Of a DNA stretch of 64,000 nucleotides, positions 1-9,268 are shown in pieces. How positions within the stretch are numbered: the first letter of the stretch is position 1; every line of letters begins with the position of its first letter. This stretch comes from Halomonas sp. CH40 (GTDB lineage: Bacteria; Pseudomonadota; Gammaproteobacteria; Pseudomonadales; Halomonadaceae): the NCBI GenBank assembly GCA_041875495.1, contig CP112982.1:3100001-3164000 (forward strand), in the 5' to 3' direction. The notes beneath the pieces were generated by a model. The model was not told where the DNA came from. It saw nothing but the letters and a program-made list of their open reading frames with translations, and did no database searches. Both the position numbers and the translations under genes were made by a program.

Positions 1-1667
1 GCAGTGGGAATCCCCACGTCGTCGCCGTCGATATCGCCGCCCAGCTCAAAGGTCAGGGTGGTGGCGTTATCCACCGGGTTGCTCAGGCTGACATCAAAGG
101 TGGCGGTGTCGCCTTCATTGATGGTGCCCGGGTCTGCCACCGTCAGAGTTAATGCCGGAGTAGCGTCGATATCAACATCACGCGTTGCGGTGGCGGTCTG
201 GCTATTACCAGCCTCATCGGTAGCTGTAACGCTGGCTTGAATGCTGTTATCTGCTAGAAGGTCAGCGGTAGCCACTGTAGTGCTGTAAATCAGGTTGCCA
301 TCGCCATCTTCCAGCACATCAGTCGTCGTGGTAGTTCCGTTGACGCTTAGGGTGACAGTGTCACCCACAACGACATCACCACTGACCGTACCGCTGATGG
401 TGGTGAACTCTTGATCAGCTTCTTCAGTGTTGATTATGTCGTCACCAGCAATGGTGTCGATGGTCACAGTAGCAATAGCTTCCAGATCAACGGCGTAATC
501 ACGGTTAGTATCAGCAGCAAACTCATTGCCATTTTCATCGGTGCCGGTGACTTCACCTTCAACATTACTGTTCTCGGCCAGCACACTGCCCGGCACGTCG
601 ATGGCGTAGGTCAGGTCTTCACCCACCGTACCTGTGTACGTGTCTTCACCTACGGTAAGAGTGACGGTATCGCCTTCACTGGCGTCGCCGCGGACGCTAC
701 CGGTAATGGTAACGCTGCCTTCGGCTTCTTCACCGTTGATCACACCGTCATCGGTGATGGTGTCGATGATAATGGTTGCCGTGGCTTCCAGATCAACGGT
801 GTAATCAGTACTTGTCTCAGCAGAGTAGTCGATATCGTTTTCGTCTGTACCGGTCACTTCTGCATCAACACTGTCATTCTCAGCCAGCAGTCTCCCCGGT
901 ACATCAATGGCGTAAGTCAGATCTTCCGTGACGGTGCCGTTAAAGGTGTCATCACCCACCGTCAGTGTAATGGTATCGCCTTCGCGGGCATCACCACCGA
1001 CTGAACCCGTAATAGTGATGTTGTTGCCTTCTTCAGCATCAACACTATTGATCACGCCAATCTCATCAATCGAGATGGTAGGCTCAGGCGCAGGCTCAGG
1101 CAGCGGCGCGGGTTCAGCCTCTTCTTCCGGCTCAGTGGTATCACCTGTATCTTCAGAAGACTCTTCTGGCTCTTCTTCTACGTCGGCGGCTGCGATTCTT
1201 GAAAATTCAGCCGTTGTCGGGCCACCATCTATGCCGACATCAAAATCATATTGGAGACCTTCAACCGGCTCAACGATGCGTGCCAGCTGAACAAAGTCAG
1301 AGCCGCCACCGCCACCACCGGCGGCGCCACCACCGGCTGCAGTGGCTTCAAGCAGCTCAAGAATATCGCCTTCTTCATCTTCCAGGGCGGCGAGAATCGC
1401 TTCCAGCTCATCATCCTGAGTGGCGGATTCGCCTTCATCCGCGGCGCTTTCTGCGTCAACATCACCGTTCATGGCAACTTCTTCACCCCCTCCAATGGAG
1501 GTGGGTGGAAGGCCATCGTTAAAGTCCAGTTGAACCTCGCCATTGGGCGAGGTGACCAAGGTTTCGCCTTCCTGCAGGGTATCCCCGACGCTTAGCTCTC
1601 GAAGGTTTCCATCTTCATCACGGGCAAAGGCCTGACCGGTAATGGCAACAACAGTAGCAATACTCAT
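1..1667 (-). CDS. LapA-type giant surface adhesin, N-terminal part (partial)
   Basis: The reading frame opens at ATG 1667 and stays open to the left edge, so about 555 N-terminal residues are visible. Residues 1-108 (start MSIATVVAITGQAFARDEDG) look like the retention module of LapA-type adhesins, which plugs the outer-membrane TolC pore. The segment LLEATAAGGGAAGG puts TAAG at residues 109-112, matching the di-alanine site cut by the periplasmic protease LapG in this family. An acidic, proline-rich linker follows, then three tandem Ig-like repeats of about 100 residues (roughly 1079-784, 783-475, 474-160) sharing phrases such as ITGSVxGDAxEGDT and LTYAIDVPG. It is last in the leftward transport operon. 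Inferred role: cell-surface adhesion and biofilm. The C-terminal RTX/secretion part must lie outside the window. Confidence 0.9.
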   Translation of the reverse strand, partial: MSIATVVAITGQAFARDEDGNLRELSVGDTLQEGETLVTSPNGEVQLDFNDGLPPTSIGGGEEVAMNGDVDAESAADEGESATQDDELEAILAALEDEEGDILELLEATAAGGGAAGGGGGGSDFVQLARIVEPVEGLQYDFDVGIDGGPTTAEFSRIAAADVEEEPEESSEDTGDTTEPEEEAEPAPLPEPAPEPTISIDEIGVINSVDAEEGNNITITGSVGGDAREGDTITLTVGDDTFNGTVTEDLTYAIDVPGRLLAENDSVDAEVTGTDENDIDYSAETSTDYTVDLEATATIIIDTITDDGVINGEEAEGSVTITGSVRGDASEGDTVTLTVGEDTYTGTVGEDLTYAIDVPGSVLAENSNVEGEVTGTDENGNEFAADTNRDYAVDLEAIATVTIDTIAGDDIINTEEADQEFTTISGTVSGDVVVGDTVTLSVNGTTTTTDVLEDGDGNLIYSTTVATADLLADNSIQASVTATDEAGNSQTATATRDVDIDATPALTLTVADPGTINEGDTATFDVSLSNPVDNATTLTFELGGDIDGDDVGIPT

Positions 1668-1894
1668 GGGATACCCCTTTTTTGACTTGGCCTGAATGCT
1701 TTGCGCGTTCTAAAACAGACGCAAAGTTTCAAAATGTTAATTTTTATCTATTAACAAGTGTATCCTGGCAAATCAAAAAAAGTATTGGACCGAGGTACAG
1801 TTAAAAAATGTTAATTTAGAGCTTTCTGTACTTGCTTGAGAGATGTACCGCTACAGAGGATATGAGACAGGAAAAGGTAAGACGATAGAACAAA
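1668..1894. other. AT-rich leader upstream of the adhesin gene
   Basis: About 230 bases with no convincing coding frame, much richer in A+T than the flanking genes. It lies between the adhesin start and the hairpin that ends the luxR-type gene, so it probably holds a separate adhesin promoter. I could not pick one unambiguous -35/-10 pair. Confidence 0.5.
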
Positions 1895-1935
1895 GCTGCT
1901 AGCGAATATCACCGAAGTGGATACTCGCTAGCAGC
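1895..1935 (-). terminator. Hairpin terminator after the LuxR-type gene
   Basis: An 11-bp perfect stem (GCTGCTAGCGA with TCGCTAGCAGC) extends to 16 bp with one mismatch around a 9-base loop. On the minus strand it is followed by TTTGTTCT, a modest U-tract. It lies 40 bp past the stop of the regulator gene, between it and the adhesin, so it probably reduces read-through from the exporter operon. Confidence 0.6.
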
Positions 1936-1974
1936 CTGAAAACATAGCTAAAATATTGATTTTATTTGTAGTTT

Positions 1975-2610
1975 TTAAACTCTTTCTTTAGCTGATACCT
2001 TCTCCGTCAATTTCAACATTAGCTGCATCCGATCCGTAATCTCAAGCTTATGAAAGATTGAAGTCAGGTGCGCCTTGACCGTGCGCTCGGTAATATTGAG
2101 GGTGCGTGCCACCTGTTTGTTACTCGCCCCTTGTACCACCGCCAGCGCAACCTCGCGTTCGCGTTCGGTGAGCTTGTCCAGCAGGGCAAGCCGGAGTTGC
2201 TGTTCGCCGTTGAGCGCTTGCCAGGTGTGCCCCATCACCTGGGCCATCAGGTCGGCCGGCACCCAGATACCGGCATTCGTCACCACGGTGGCGATCTGTT
2301 GCAGGGTGGCCACCGGGCTGAGCGCGTGGGCATAGCCTCGCGCCCCGGCTTGCAGGGCCTGCAGGGCATCGGCCTGCTGGGGGGCGTTGGCCAGCACGAC
2401 CACGGCGCTCTCAGCGGAAAGACGTGTCACCGTCTCCAGCAAGGGCGCTGACAGGCGTTGCTGTTCGCTTTCGCAGACGACCCATACGATATCCGGCAGT
2501 GTTGTCAGGCGGGCTGCTTCAGGGGCGATCGCGACGACCTCAGCCTGTGGAAACGCTGCCTGCCAGCGGGGCTGTAAACGCGCGGCAGGGGTGATAAAGA
2601 GGTGGTTCAT
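1975..2610 (-). CDS. LuxR-family regulator with a degenerate receiver domain
   Basis: A 211-residue protein whose C-terminal third (about 145-200) is a clear LuxR/NarL helix-turn-helix: LTEREREVALAVVQGASNKQ, then ITERTVKAHLTSIFHKL. The N-terminal part has the size and hydrophobic pattern of a receiver domain. Where a phosphoacceptor Asp is expected (after PDIVWVV) there is none, and the conserved Lys near SP is also missing, so phosphorylation control is unlikely. Its ATG overlaps the stop of the adaptor gene by one base (TGATG), so it is cotranscribed with the exporter. It probably tunes adhesin or exporter expression. Confidence 0.85.
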   Translation of the reverse strand: MNHLFITPAARLQPRWQAAFPQAEVVAIAPEAARLTTLPDIVWVVCESEQQRLSAPLLETVTRLSAESAVVVLANAPQQADALQALQAGARGYAHALSPVATLQQIATVVTNAGIWVPADLMAQVMGHTWQALNGEQQLRLALLDKLTEREREVALAVVQGASNKQVARTLNITERTVKAHLTSIFHKLEITDRMQLMLKLTEKVSAKERV

Positions 2611-4079
2611 CAGCGTTCTCCCAATGAGTTATTCCAGGCCCGTAGCACCGGCTTGAGCAGAAACTCCATCACCGTGCGCTTGCCGGTCATGATGTCGACC
2701 TGGGCGGTCATACCGGGGATGACGTCTATTTCGTCGGTGTCGACCTGGCCTTCCTGGGTGCGCACCCGCACCTGGTAAAAGGTGTTGCCTTCTTCGTCGG
2801 TAATGGTGTCGGCGCTGATGTGCTCAAGTTCGGCGTCCAGCCCGCCGTAGACGGCGTAGTCGTAGGCGGTCAGCTTGACGGTGGCCGGCTGGCCGGGGCG
2901 CAAAAAGGCGATGTCCTGGGGAGCAATCCGCGCTTCGACCAGCAGTTGTTCGTCGCTGGGGACGATATCGACCACTTCCTGGCCGGGCTGAACCACCCCG
3001 CCGCGGGTGTTGATATACAGCTGCTGGACGACGCCGTTGACCGGGGAGCGGATTTCTGACAGTTGGACGCGGTCTTCCAGGCCGGTACTGGCTTCTTCAA
3101 GCGATTGGATATCCCCAATGGTGTTGGCCAGGTCATCCCGCCATTCGCTGCGCCGTTCGGCGCCGAGTTCACGCAGTTGGGATTGACTTTCTTCCACCGC
3201 GGCCTGCAAGCGGTCAATCGCGGCATTCGCTTGGTCGCGCTCGCCGCGGTTACGCGAGACTTCCCGCTCCAGGCGCAGCACTTCCACCTCGGAGACGGCG
3301 CCGGATTGCAGCAGCGGCCGGGTGAGCTGGAGTTCCTGGCTGGCCATGTTGAGCTCGCGGGAGGCGGTATCGCGGCGCAGCCGGGCTTCCAGCAGCTCGG
3401 CCTCACGCTGGCGGATGCGATCACGCAGCACGGTTTCCTGTTCGCGCAGTTCTTCCCGGTGGCTGTCGTAGGCTTCGCGCTCCTGGGCCACCACGGAGGG
3501 GGCGTCGCGAAGCAGGTCTTCATCAGGGGCAAAGGGGGTATCGGTGACCAGGGCGCGCAGCCGTTCGGCGCGGGCGCGCAGGGCCTGCACCTGGGACTGG
3601 TTTTCGCGGAAGTCCGAGACAAAGCGGGTTGGGTCGATTTCCATCAGCACTTGCCCGGTCTCGACCAACTGGCCTTCGCGTACCTTGATGGCCTGCACCA
3701 CGCCGCCGTCAAAGGATTGCACCTGTTGCAGCTGCTGGGCGGGGATCACCCGGCCCTGGCCGCGGGTGACTTCGTCGATCTCGGCAAAGTACGACCAGGT
3801 GATCAGGGCGACCACCGCGAGCACTACCGTGTACAGAAACAGCCGGGCGCGCAGCGGGTTCTGCTGCATCCGCGCCCAGTCGGCGTCGCTGGCCCAGTCG
3901 CGGTTGAGGTGAGCCGAGGTCACCCGCTTGGAGAACAGCCGGTCCATAAAGGGGCGGAAAACCTTGCCGCCTTTGGCAGTAAAGCGGCCGAGGTTATCAA
4001 AGCTCTTTTCTTCGGCGGTTGGCTGCTTCCGAGTCGCTTGTGTCTCGTTTGACGTAGAGGGTAACGTTTGCTTGGCCAT
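2610..4079 (-). CDS. HlyD-family type I secretion adaptor (LapC-like)
   Basis: A 489-residue periplasmic adaptor of a type I secretion system. A cytoplasmic N-terminus of about 85 residues precedes one membrane segment (LFLYTVVLAVVALITW), then a lipoyl half-motif (GRVIPAQQLQQVQSFDGGVV), a long Arg/Glu-rich coiled coil (about 165-330), the second lipoyl half (IRSPVNGVVQQLYI) and a beta-barrel domain. It joins the ABC exporter in the inner membrane to the TolC-like channel. Its ATG shares one base with the exporter stop (TAATG), showing tight translational coupling. Length and layout fit LapC/LssD adaptors paired with giant adhesins. Confidence 0.93.
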   Translation of the reverse strand: MAKQTLPSTSNETQATRKQPTAEEKSFDNLGRFTAKGGKVFRPFMDRLFSKRVTSAHLNRDWASDADWARMQQNPLRARLFLYTVVLAVVALITWSYFAEIDEVTRGQGRVIPAQQLQQVQSFDGGVVQAIKVREGQLVETGQVLMEIDPTRFVSDFRENQSQVQALRARAERLRALVTDTPFAPDEDLLRDAPSVVAQEREAYDSHREELREQETVLRDRIRQREAELLEARLRRDTASRELNMASQELQLTRPLLQSGAVSEVEVLRLEREVSRNRGERDQANAAIDRLQAAVEESQSQLRELGAERRSEWRDDLANTIGDIQSLEEASTGLEDRVQLSEIRSPVNGVVQQLYINTRGGVVQPGQEVVDIVPSDEQLLVEARIAPQDIAFLRPGQPATVKLTAYDYAVYGGLDAELEHISADTITDEEGNTFYQVRVRTQEGQVDTDEIDVIPGMTAQVDIMTGKRTVMEFLLKPVLRAWNNSLGER

Positions 4080-6247
4080 TAGCTGGCCCTCCCGATTTGC
4101 CCTTTGCGCAGCGCTTCCACCACCTGTTCGCGGGGGCCGTCGGCCATCACCTTGCCGCCGTCCATAACGATAATCCGGTCGACCAGGGAAAGCAGTGAGG
4201 TGCGGTGAGTCACCACGATCAGGGTTTTGTCGGCGGCGTAGCGGGTCAGCTGTTTCTTGAGCCGGTCTTCGCTGGCGTGATCCATGGCGCTGGAGGGCTC
4301 ATCGAGCAGCAGCACCTGGGGCGCATGCACCACGGCACGGGCGATCGCAATCGCCTGGCGTTGGCCGCCAGAGAGCAGACTGCCGCCTTCCCCCACGGGT
4401 AAATCCACGCCTTGCGGGTGGGAACGCACCAGATCGGCCAGGCCGCTGAAGTTAATGGCGTCGAGCAGTTTGTCGTCATCCACGCCGTCGATACCGCCGC
4501 CGGCCACAATGTTGTCGCGCAGGGTGCCGTAGAACAGGGTAATGTCCTGGGGCACATAGCCGATATGGCGGCGCAGTTGCAGGGGGTCGTACTGGCGAAT
4601 GTCCACGTCGTCGAGCAGCACGGCACCGCTGGTCGGCTGGTAAAACCCCAGCAGCAGCTTGTTGAGGGTGGATTTGCCGGAGCCAATCCGCCCGATCAGG
4701 GCGACTTTTTCGCCCGGTTTAAGGCGGAAGCTGACCTCGCGCAGGGCATCGCGTTCTTCATCCGGGTAGCGCAGTGAGACGCTGTCGAAGCGAAGGTCGC
4801 CCTGCACCACGGGACGGTCAATGTAGCGTTTGCTGTCGGTGCGTTCCTGGGGTTTGTCCATCACGCCGTTGAGCGCTTCCAGGGCGGTGGCCGACTGGTG
4901 GTATTGGGCCATCAGGCCGGCGGCCTGGCTGATCGGCGCCATGGCCCGGGAGGACAGCAGGTAGGCGGCAATCAGGCCGCCCTGGGTCAGGTCGCCTTCA
5001 ATGATCAGGTAGACGCCGGTGATAATGATCACCACCGAGACGGTGTGCTGGGCCCAGAGCGCCACACTGGTCACCGAGGTGCTGACCAGGCGCAGCTGGG
5101 CGGCGGTACGGGACAGAAAGGCCGAGGCCCGTTCCCAGCTGCCCTGCAGGCGGCTTTCGCCGCGCAGGGCCTTAACGGTTTCCAGATTGCCCACCGCTTC
5201 CACCAGAGTGGAATTACGCTGGGCGCTGATCCGCCAGGTGGTCTCGGAGAGTTCGTGCAGCTTGCTTTGGGCGGCCATGGCGTACAGCAGGACAAACACC
5301 GCGCCCACCACAATCGGGATCACCAGGGGCACGCCGATCAGGGCAATGATGGTCATGAACAGCAGCACAAAGGGCAGGTCCACCAGGGCAACGATGGTCG
5401 CCGAGCCGATAAAGGCCCTGACCGCTTCAAACGACTGCAGGGTGGAGGTAAAGGAGCCGGTAGAGGCCGGCTTGGCTTCCATGCGCATGCCCAGTACCCG
5501 CTGCATGATCGACGAGGTCAGCTTGACGTCCGCCCGGCTGGCGGCGAGATCGACAAAGAAGTTGCGCATCAGGCGCAGGGCCAGATCAAAGCACAGCACG
5601 ATCAGAATGCCCGCCGCCAGCACCCAGAGCGTCTCGGTAGCCGCGTTGGGCACCACCCGATCGTAGACGTTCATCACAAACAACGGCATGGCCACGGCAA
5701 ACAGGTTGATCAGCACCGAGCCCAGAATCACATCCCGATAGAGCTTGCGGTTTTCGCGGATCACGCCCCAGAACCAGTGGCGCTCGCGGGACTGTTTGAC
5801 TTCCGGCCCGCGGGCGTCAAAGCGGAACTTGGGGCGCACATAGATGGCCTGGCCGCTGTAGGCCTCTGCCAGGCCGTGCAGGCTGATATCGGTGGTGGCG
5901 TCGCTAAGTTCCGGAAAGCTGACCGTCGCCTGCCCGCTACTCAGGTCCACCGCTTGCAGCAAGCAGGCACGGCCTGATTCCAGCAGCAGGATGACCGGGA
6001 ACAGCGCCGGGTTCAGCTCGCCCAGCGGGCTTTTGATAATCCGCGCGGTCAGGTCAGCGCGGGCAGCGGCACGACCCACAACGCCCGGGGTCAGCTTGCC
6101 CTCTTCCAGCGGCAACCCCGCCCGCAGGGCTTCCCGGGTGGTCTCGTGATGGTGCTGGTGGGCAATACTCAGCAGGCATTCCAGCAGTTCATCCGCCTCC
6201 GCCAAGGTCGCTGGCTCGTCTGGCATTGAGTGGCTTTCGTTAGGCAC
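4079..6247 (-). CDS. Type I secretion ABC transporter (LapB-like)
   Basis: A 722-residue ATP-driven exporter. Residues about 10-150 form a C39-peptidase-like domain with no cysteine protease signature, as in LapB/HlyB-type exporters that do not cleave a leader. Six membrane helices follow (for example VILGSVLINLFAVAMPLFVM), then an ATPase with Walker A GRIGSGKST, signature LLSGGQRQ, Walker B VLLLDEPSS and the H-loop VTHRTS. It sits between the TolC-like gene and the adaptor gene and should export the adhesin at the left edge. ATG 6247 is 107 bp from the outer-membrane gene, in the same direction. Confidence 0.95.
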   Translation of the reverse strand: MPNESHSMPDEPATLAEADELLECLLSIAHQHHHETTREALRAGLPLEEGKLTPGVVGRAAARADLTARIIKSPLGELNPALFPVILLLESGRACLLQAVDLSSGQATVSFPELSDATTDISLHGLAEAYSGQAIYVRPKFRFDARGPEVKQSRERHWFWGVIRENRKLYRDVILGSVLINLFAVAMPLFVMNVYDRVVPNAATETLWVLAAGILIVLCFDLALRLMRNFFVDLAASRADVKLTSSIMQRVLGMRMEAKPASTGSFTSTLQSFEAVRAFIGSATIVALVDLPFVLLFMTIIALIGVPLVIPIVVGAVFVLLYAMAAQSKLHELSETTWRISAQRNSTLVEAVGNLETVKALRGESRLQGSWERASAFLSRTAAQLRLVSTSVTSVALWAQHTVSVVIIITGVYLIIEGDLTQGGLIAAYLLSSRAMAPISQAAGLMAQYHQSATALEALNGVMDKPQERTDSKRYIDRPVVQGDLRFDSVSLRYPDEERDALREVSFRLKPGEKVALIGRIGSGKSTLNKLLLGFYQPTSGAVLLDDVDIRQYDPLQLRRHIGYVPQDITLFYGTLRDNIVAGGGIDGVDDDKLLDAINFSGLADLVRSHPQGVDLPVGEGGSLLSGGQRQAIAIARAVVHAPQVLLLDEPSSAMDHASEDRLKKQLTRYAADKTLIVVTHRTSLLSLVDRIIVMDGGKVMADGPREQVVEALRKGQIGRAS

Positions 6248-6353
6248 ACAGACCTCTATCTAGGGTAGGATCAGCATTTAGCAGCACGCTCACTCTGACC
6301 ACTCCGCTTCCTGTTCAGGATGCAGAGTGGCCGGCTTCATTAAACGCGATTAA

Positions 6354-8579
6354 TTAGCTGCTGACAGGGAAGGCATCGTGGTAGCCCAATGAATCGAGCT
6401 GACGGCGCAGCTCCATGGCACTGCCATTGGTACCCACCTGAACACGGAAGAAACCACCCCCATTGACCACGCGAACCGGCCCATCAAGACGCTGTTGAAG
6501 AGAGCTCTGCAGCTCACGTGCAGATTCCTCGTTGCTCAATGCCATAACCTGCAGATAGAAATTGGCGGTTGACTGATTAGCGGTTTGGCGCATGGCTTGC
6601 GCGGGTTGCTGACGCGACGAAGTTGACCCGGCGTAGCTCGCATTCAAGCTGCCCTGCTGTTGCTCAGCAGATAAGGTCGGCACAGGTTGGGCGCTCCGAG
6701 TATCGGTTACCATATAATCGCCGAGTTCACTCAAGGTTTCCAGGGTCACCTCAACGCGACGATTTTGGCGTCGCCCTTGCGCTGTGTCGTTGCTTGCTAC
6801 CGGCTGGCGGGAACCGAACCCTTCGGTTTGTATCAGGCTGCCGTTTACCCCTTGCTGGATAAGGAAGTTGGCGACACTCTCAGCACGCCGACGTGACAAA
6901 GGCTCATTAATCGCGTCATTCCCTGTTGTATCCGCATGTCCAGCGATATAGATGCGCCCAAGATCTTCGCGACCACGAATCTGATCGACCAGCTGCATCA
7001 GCTCCGAACGCGCTTCTGCACTAAGCACCGCACTGTCAATAGCAAACAATGCATCTGCCGACAGAATAGCATCCGGTGCACGGGTAGGCTGTGCTGTCAC
7101 ATCACCTACCAGGTCGGCTAACGTAAAGCCTTCCGGGCCATCAACCGGGCACACGGTTTCCGGGTCGATATTGACACCCTGACTGTTAAGATCAGACAGG
7201 CTCGGGATATCACCGTTAGCCACTTCCAGGGTTTGCAACAGCTGCCCCATCGAGGCCAGTGTACGCGCATCCGCAATCAGCACGTCATATTCAGCGTTAA
7301 CGTAAGCGCGGCTGGCTTCGAAGTATTCGTTTTCACTGTCAAGCACGTCCAACAAGGTACGCTCGCCAATATCAAATTGCTGCTGATAGGCACCGCGCAC
7401 GCGGTCAATTGACTGACGGTGCTGGTTAAGATATTCCATCTGCTCGCGCAGACGCTGGGTATCGTTGTAGGCAATCTGGGTAGTCTGGCGAATGTTATGA
7501 CAGATCAGCTCACGTTCATTAACTGCAAGATCAATACGCTCACTGGCTGCGCGGAAAGAAGCCAGGTCAGAGCCCCCACGAAACAGGTTAACGCTGGCCA
7601 CCAGCTCAATGCTTTGCTCATCACGACGCCCCTGCAGGCCTGCATCGCTGTTATTGTTGGTGCCAGTACGCCCAACAATATCCATACGCGGCTGAAAGCC
7701 AGAGCGAGTCACATCCTGCTGAGCACGGGCTGCGTCAATATTCTCAATGGCCGCATGAAATTCCGGGTTACCTTCAAAGGCTAGATTGACCGCGTCAGTG
7801 ACCGAAGGTGGCAAAAACCCAGCCATTTCAGGCGCCTGTTCAAGGTTTTCAGCAGGTAAATCACCCACTATGCGCTTATAGCGGGCTGACACATCGTGAA
7901 GGTTGGAAGCCTCTGTCATCAGATTGGATTCGGCCAATGCCAGTCGGCCAGATATCTGTTCAAGATCCACGCCCCGTCCTGCCCCTGAGAGAGCACGCTC
8001 TTCAATCTGATTATAAACCCGCAGATGCTCGGCATAGTTATCCTGCGCCAAGCGCACCAGTTCCCTGTGACGTTTGACATCTGCGTAGGCACGGGCAGCT
8101 TCAAGGGCGACCTGCTCACTGGCATCCAACAGTTCGTAGTAACGTACTAGACGTGCCTTGTTGAGACGCTCAACTTCATTGGCCGTTGCAAAACCATCAA
8201 ATACCATCTGATTGAGTTCAAGCTGCACAAAATCGCTATCAAAGCTGCCTCGACCATCCCCTTCCACACTTTCACGCCCGATACCTGCTGTGGCATCAAG
8301 CGTGGGCAAAAAACCTCCGCGCGCTTCATCGGTATCAAAGCCTGCAGCACTAAACGCTTGGAAGGCAGCCTTCACTTCGGGGTTCTGAGTAATAGTTTGC
8401 TGGACCACAGAGCGTAGATCGGCGGAACCTGCTGCCGACATACCACTGGGCAACGACTGAGCCACGGCCTGTGTCAACGGCAACAGTGCCAAGCCCCCTC
8501 CTACAAAAGCCGCTGTAGAAAGCAGTGTCGCTTTGCGAACCGCTGACTTGCCTAGTGTGTACATTGGTTTCATATCCAT
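6354..8579 (-). CDS. TolC-family outer-membrane channel fused to OmpA and SPOR domains
   Basis: A 741-residue protein starting at ATG 8579 (MDMKPMYTLGK), chosen because AAGGGA lies six bases upstream; an in-frame GTG at 8600 is weaker. A signal peptide ends near LTQAVAQ. Residues about 50-460 are a TolC-type outer-membrane efflux domain (SFDSDFVQLELNQMVFDGF). About 500-620 is an OmpA-like peptidoglycan-binding domain (IYIAGHADTTGNDAIN, LSRRRAESVANFL, GRRQNRRVEVTL). The last 75 residues (YLQVMALSNEESARELQ to LGYHDAFPV) look like a SPOR domain, which binds denuded glycan. It should be the outer-membrane exit for the adhesin, held on the cell wall by two modules. First gene of the operon. Confidence 0.9.
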   Translation of the reverse strand: MDMKPMYTLGKSAVRKATLLSTAAFVGGGLALLPLTQAVAQSLPSGMSAAGSADLRSVVQQTITQNPEVKAAFQAFSAAGFDTDEARGGFLPTLDATAGIGRESVEGDGRGSFDSDFVQLELNQMVFDGFATANEVERLNKARLVRYYELLDASEQVALEAARAYADVKRHRELVRLAQDNYAEHLRVYNQIEERALSGAGRGVDLEQISGRLALAESNLMTEASNLHDVSARYKRIVGDLPAENLEQAPEMAGFLPPSVTDAVNLAFEGNPEFHAAIENIDAARAQQDVTRSGFQPRMDIVGRTGTNNNSDAGLQGRRDEQSIELVASVNLFRGGSDLASFRAASERIDLAVNERELICHNIRQTTQIAYNDTQRLREQMEYLNQHRQSIDRVRGAYQQQFDIGERTLLDVLDSENEYFEASRAYVNAEYDVLIADARTLASMGQLLQTLEVANGDIPSLSDLNSQGVNIDPETVCPVDGPEGFTLADLVGDVTAQPTRAPDAILSADALFAIDSAVLSAEARSELMQLVDQIRGREDLGRIYIAGHADTTGNDAINEPLSRRRAESVANFLIQQGVNGSLIQTEGFGSRQPVASNDTAQGRRQNRRVEVTLETLSELGDYMVTDTRSAQPVPTLSAEQQQGSLNASYAGSTSSRQQPAQAMRQTANQSTANFYLQVMALSNEESARELQSSLQQRLDGPVRVVNGGGFFRVQVGTNGSAMELRRQLDSLGYHDAFPVSS

Positions 8580-9050
8580 TTTTGATCCCTTATGTGTCAC
8601 TCAGTCGGGCTATTTCAGCAGGACTGTTGATGAAGACGTTGTGGTGAGCGCACGCAGTGCCTGGAGAAACATTTTTTAATTATTTTCTTCCGGCACCAAG
8701 CTTTTGGACGATTTATAGCCAGCCGCTTCAGACATTGCCTCTACGTCCATCAAGAGCAAAATGACCCAGTCGCGCGGCGCAAAATTTTTTGCATGGAACA
8801 GATAAATTTTATTTAAGTGCTGCCAGAGTATTTCAATGCTATAAGCAATATAACGTAACCCGATTTAACATTCCAATCCACGCAAAAAATTTTCGCCTAA
8901 AAAAATCTGATAAATTCTCACGCAATTAGGGTTACATTCTGCCTTATTCCTAAGCACGCTTTAGAACAACCACATCATCCACCATAGCACCTGCTATCAG
9001 GAGACAACTTCCACTCAGCGCTACTGATACGAATATTTTTTTACTTTCTA
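8580..9050. other. Long AT-rich promoter region of the Lap-type operon
   Basis: No coding frame with a plausible start or composition is visible. A/T runs are abundant (for example near 8770-8830 and 8880-8910). The stretch lies upstream of the TolC-like gene, the first gene of the adhesin export operon, so it should carry its promoter and regulator sites. I could not name a specific operator. Confidence 0.5.
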
Positions 9051-9108
9051 GCGTAGGGTCTGTTGATGTTTCATCACGGCCGCGATGAAACATCAACAGA
9101 CCCTACGC
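9051..9108. repeat. 58-bp perfect palindromic repeat (intact copy)
   Basis: Two 25-bp perfectly complementary arms (9051-9075 and 9084-9108) flank an 8-base loop that itself contains the palindrome CGGCCG. The arm core reads GATGAAACATCAACAGACCC. Related half copies occur at 38220-38243 and 41330-41359. There is no flanking U-tract, so it is not an ordinary terminator. It looks like a dispersed REP/MITE-type element. Confidence 0.8.
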
Positions 9109-9228
9109 TTCCGCCAATCATTTCAATGACCCACAAGCCATCGGCTACATAAGTATTATGTTTATAAATTAAATCTTAATAACCTAAGACCCCTTCAGTT
9201 CAATTGAATGTATCCATGCGAATTGCTT

Positions 9229-9259
9229 AAAAAAAACCCCGATCACTGATCGGGGTTTT
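9229..9259 (-). terminator. Intrinsic terminator after the YeeE/YedE gene
   Basis: Stem CCCCGATC-act-GATCGGGG with eight A on the left and four T on the right. It is strongest on the minus strand, where eight U follow the stem 10 bp after the transporter stop codon. Confidence 0.92.
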
Positions 9260-9268
9260 CAATATGGG

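Noticed and set aside
4..1595. Several plus-strand frames over the adhesin region
   Set aside because: They are antisense to a continuous minus-strand frame with clear adhesin repeats and retention module, and show no protein-family features.
9051..9108. 58-bp palindrome as a terminator
   Set aside because: It has no U-tract and lies about 120-180 bp beyond the real terminator at 9229-9259.
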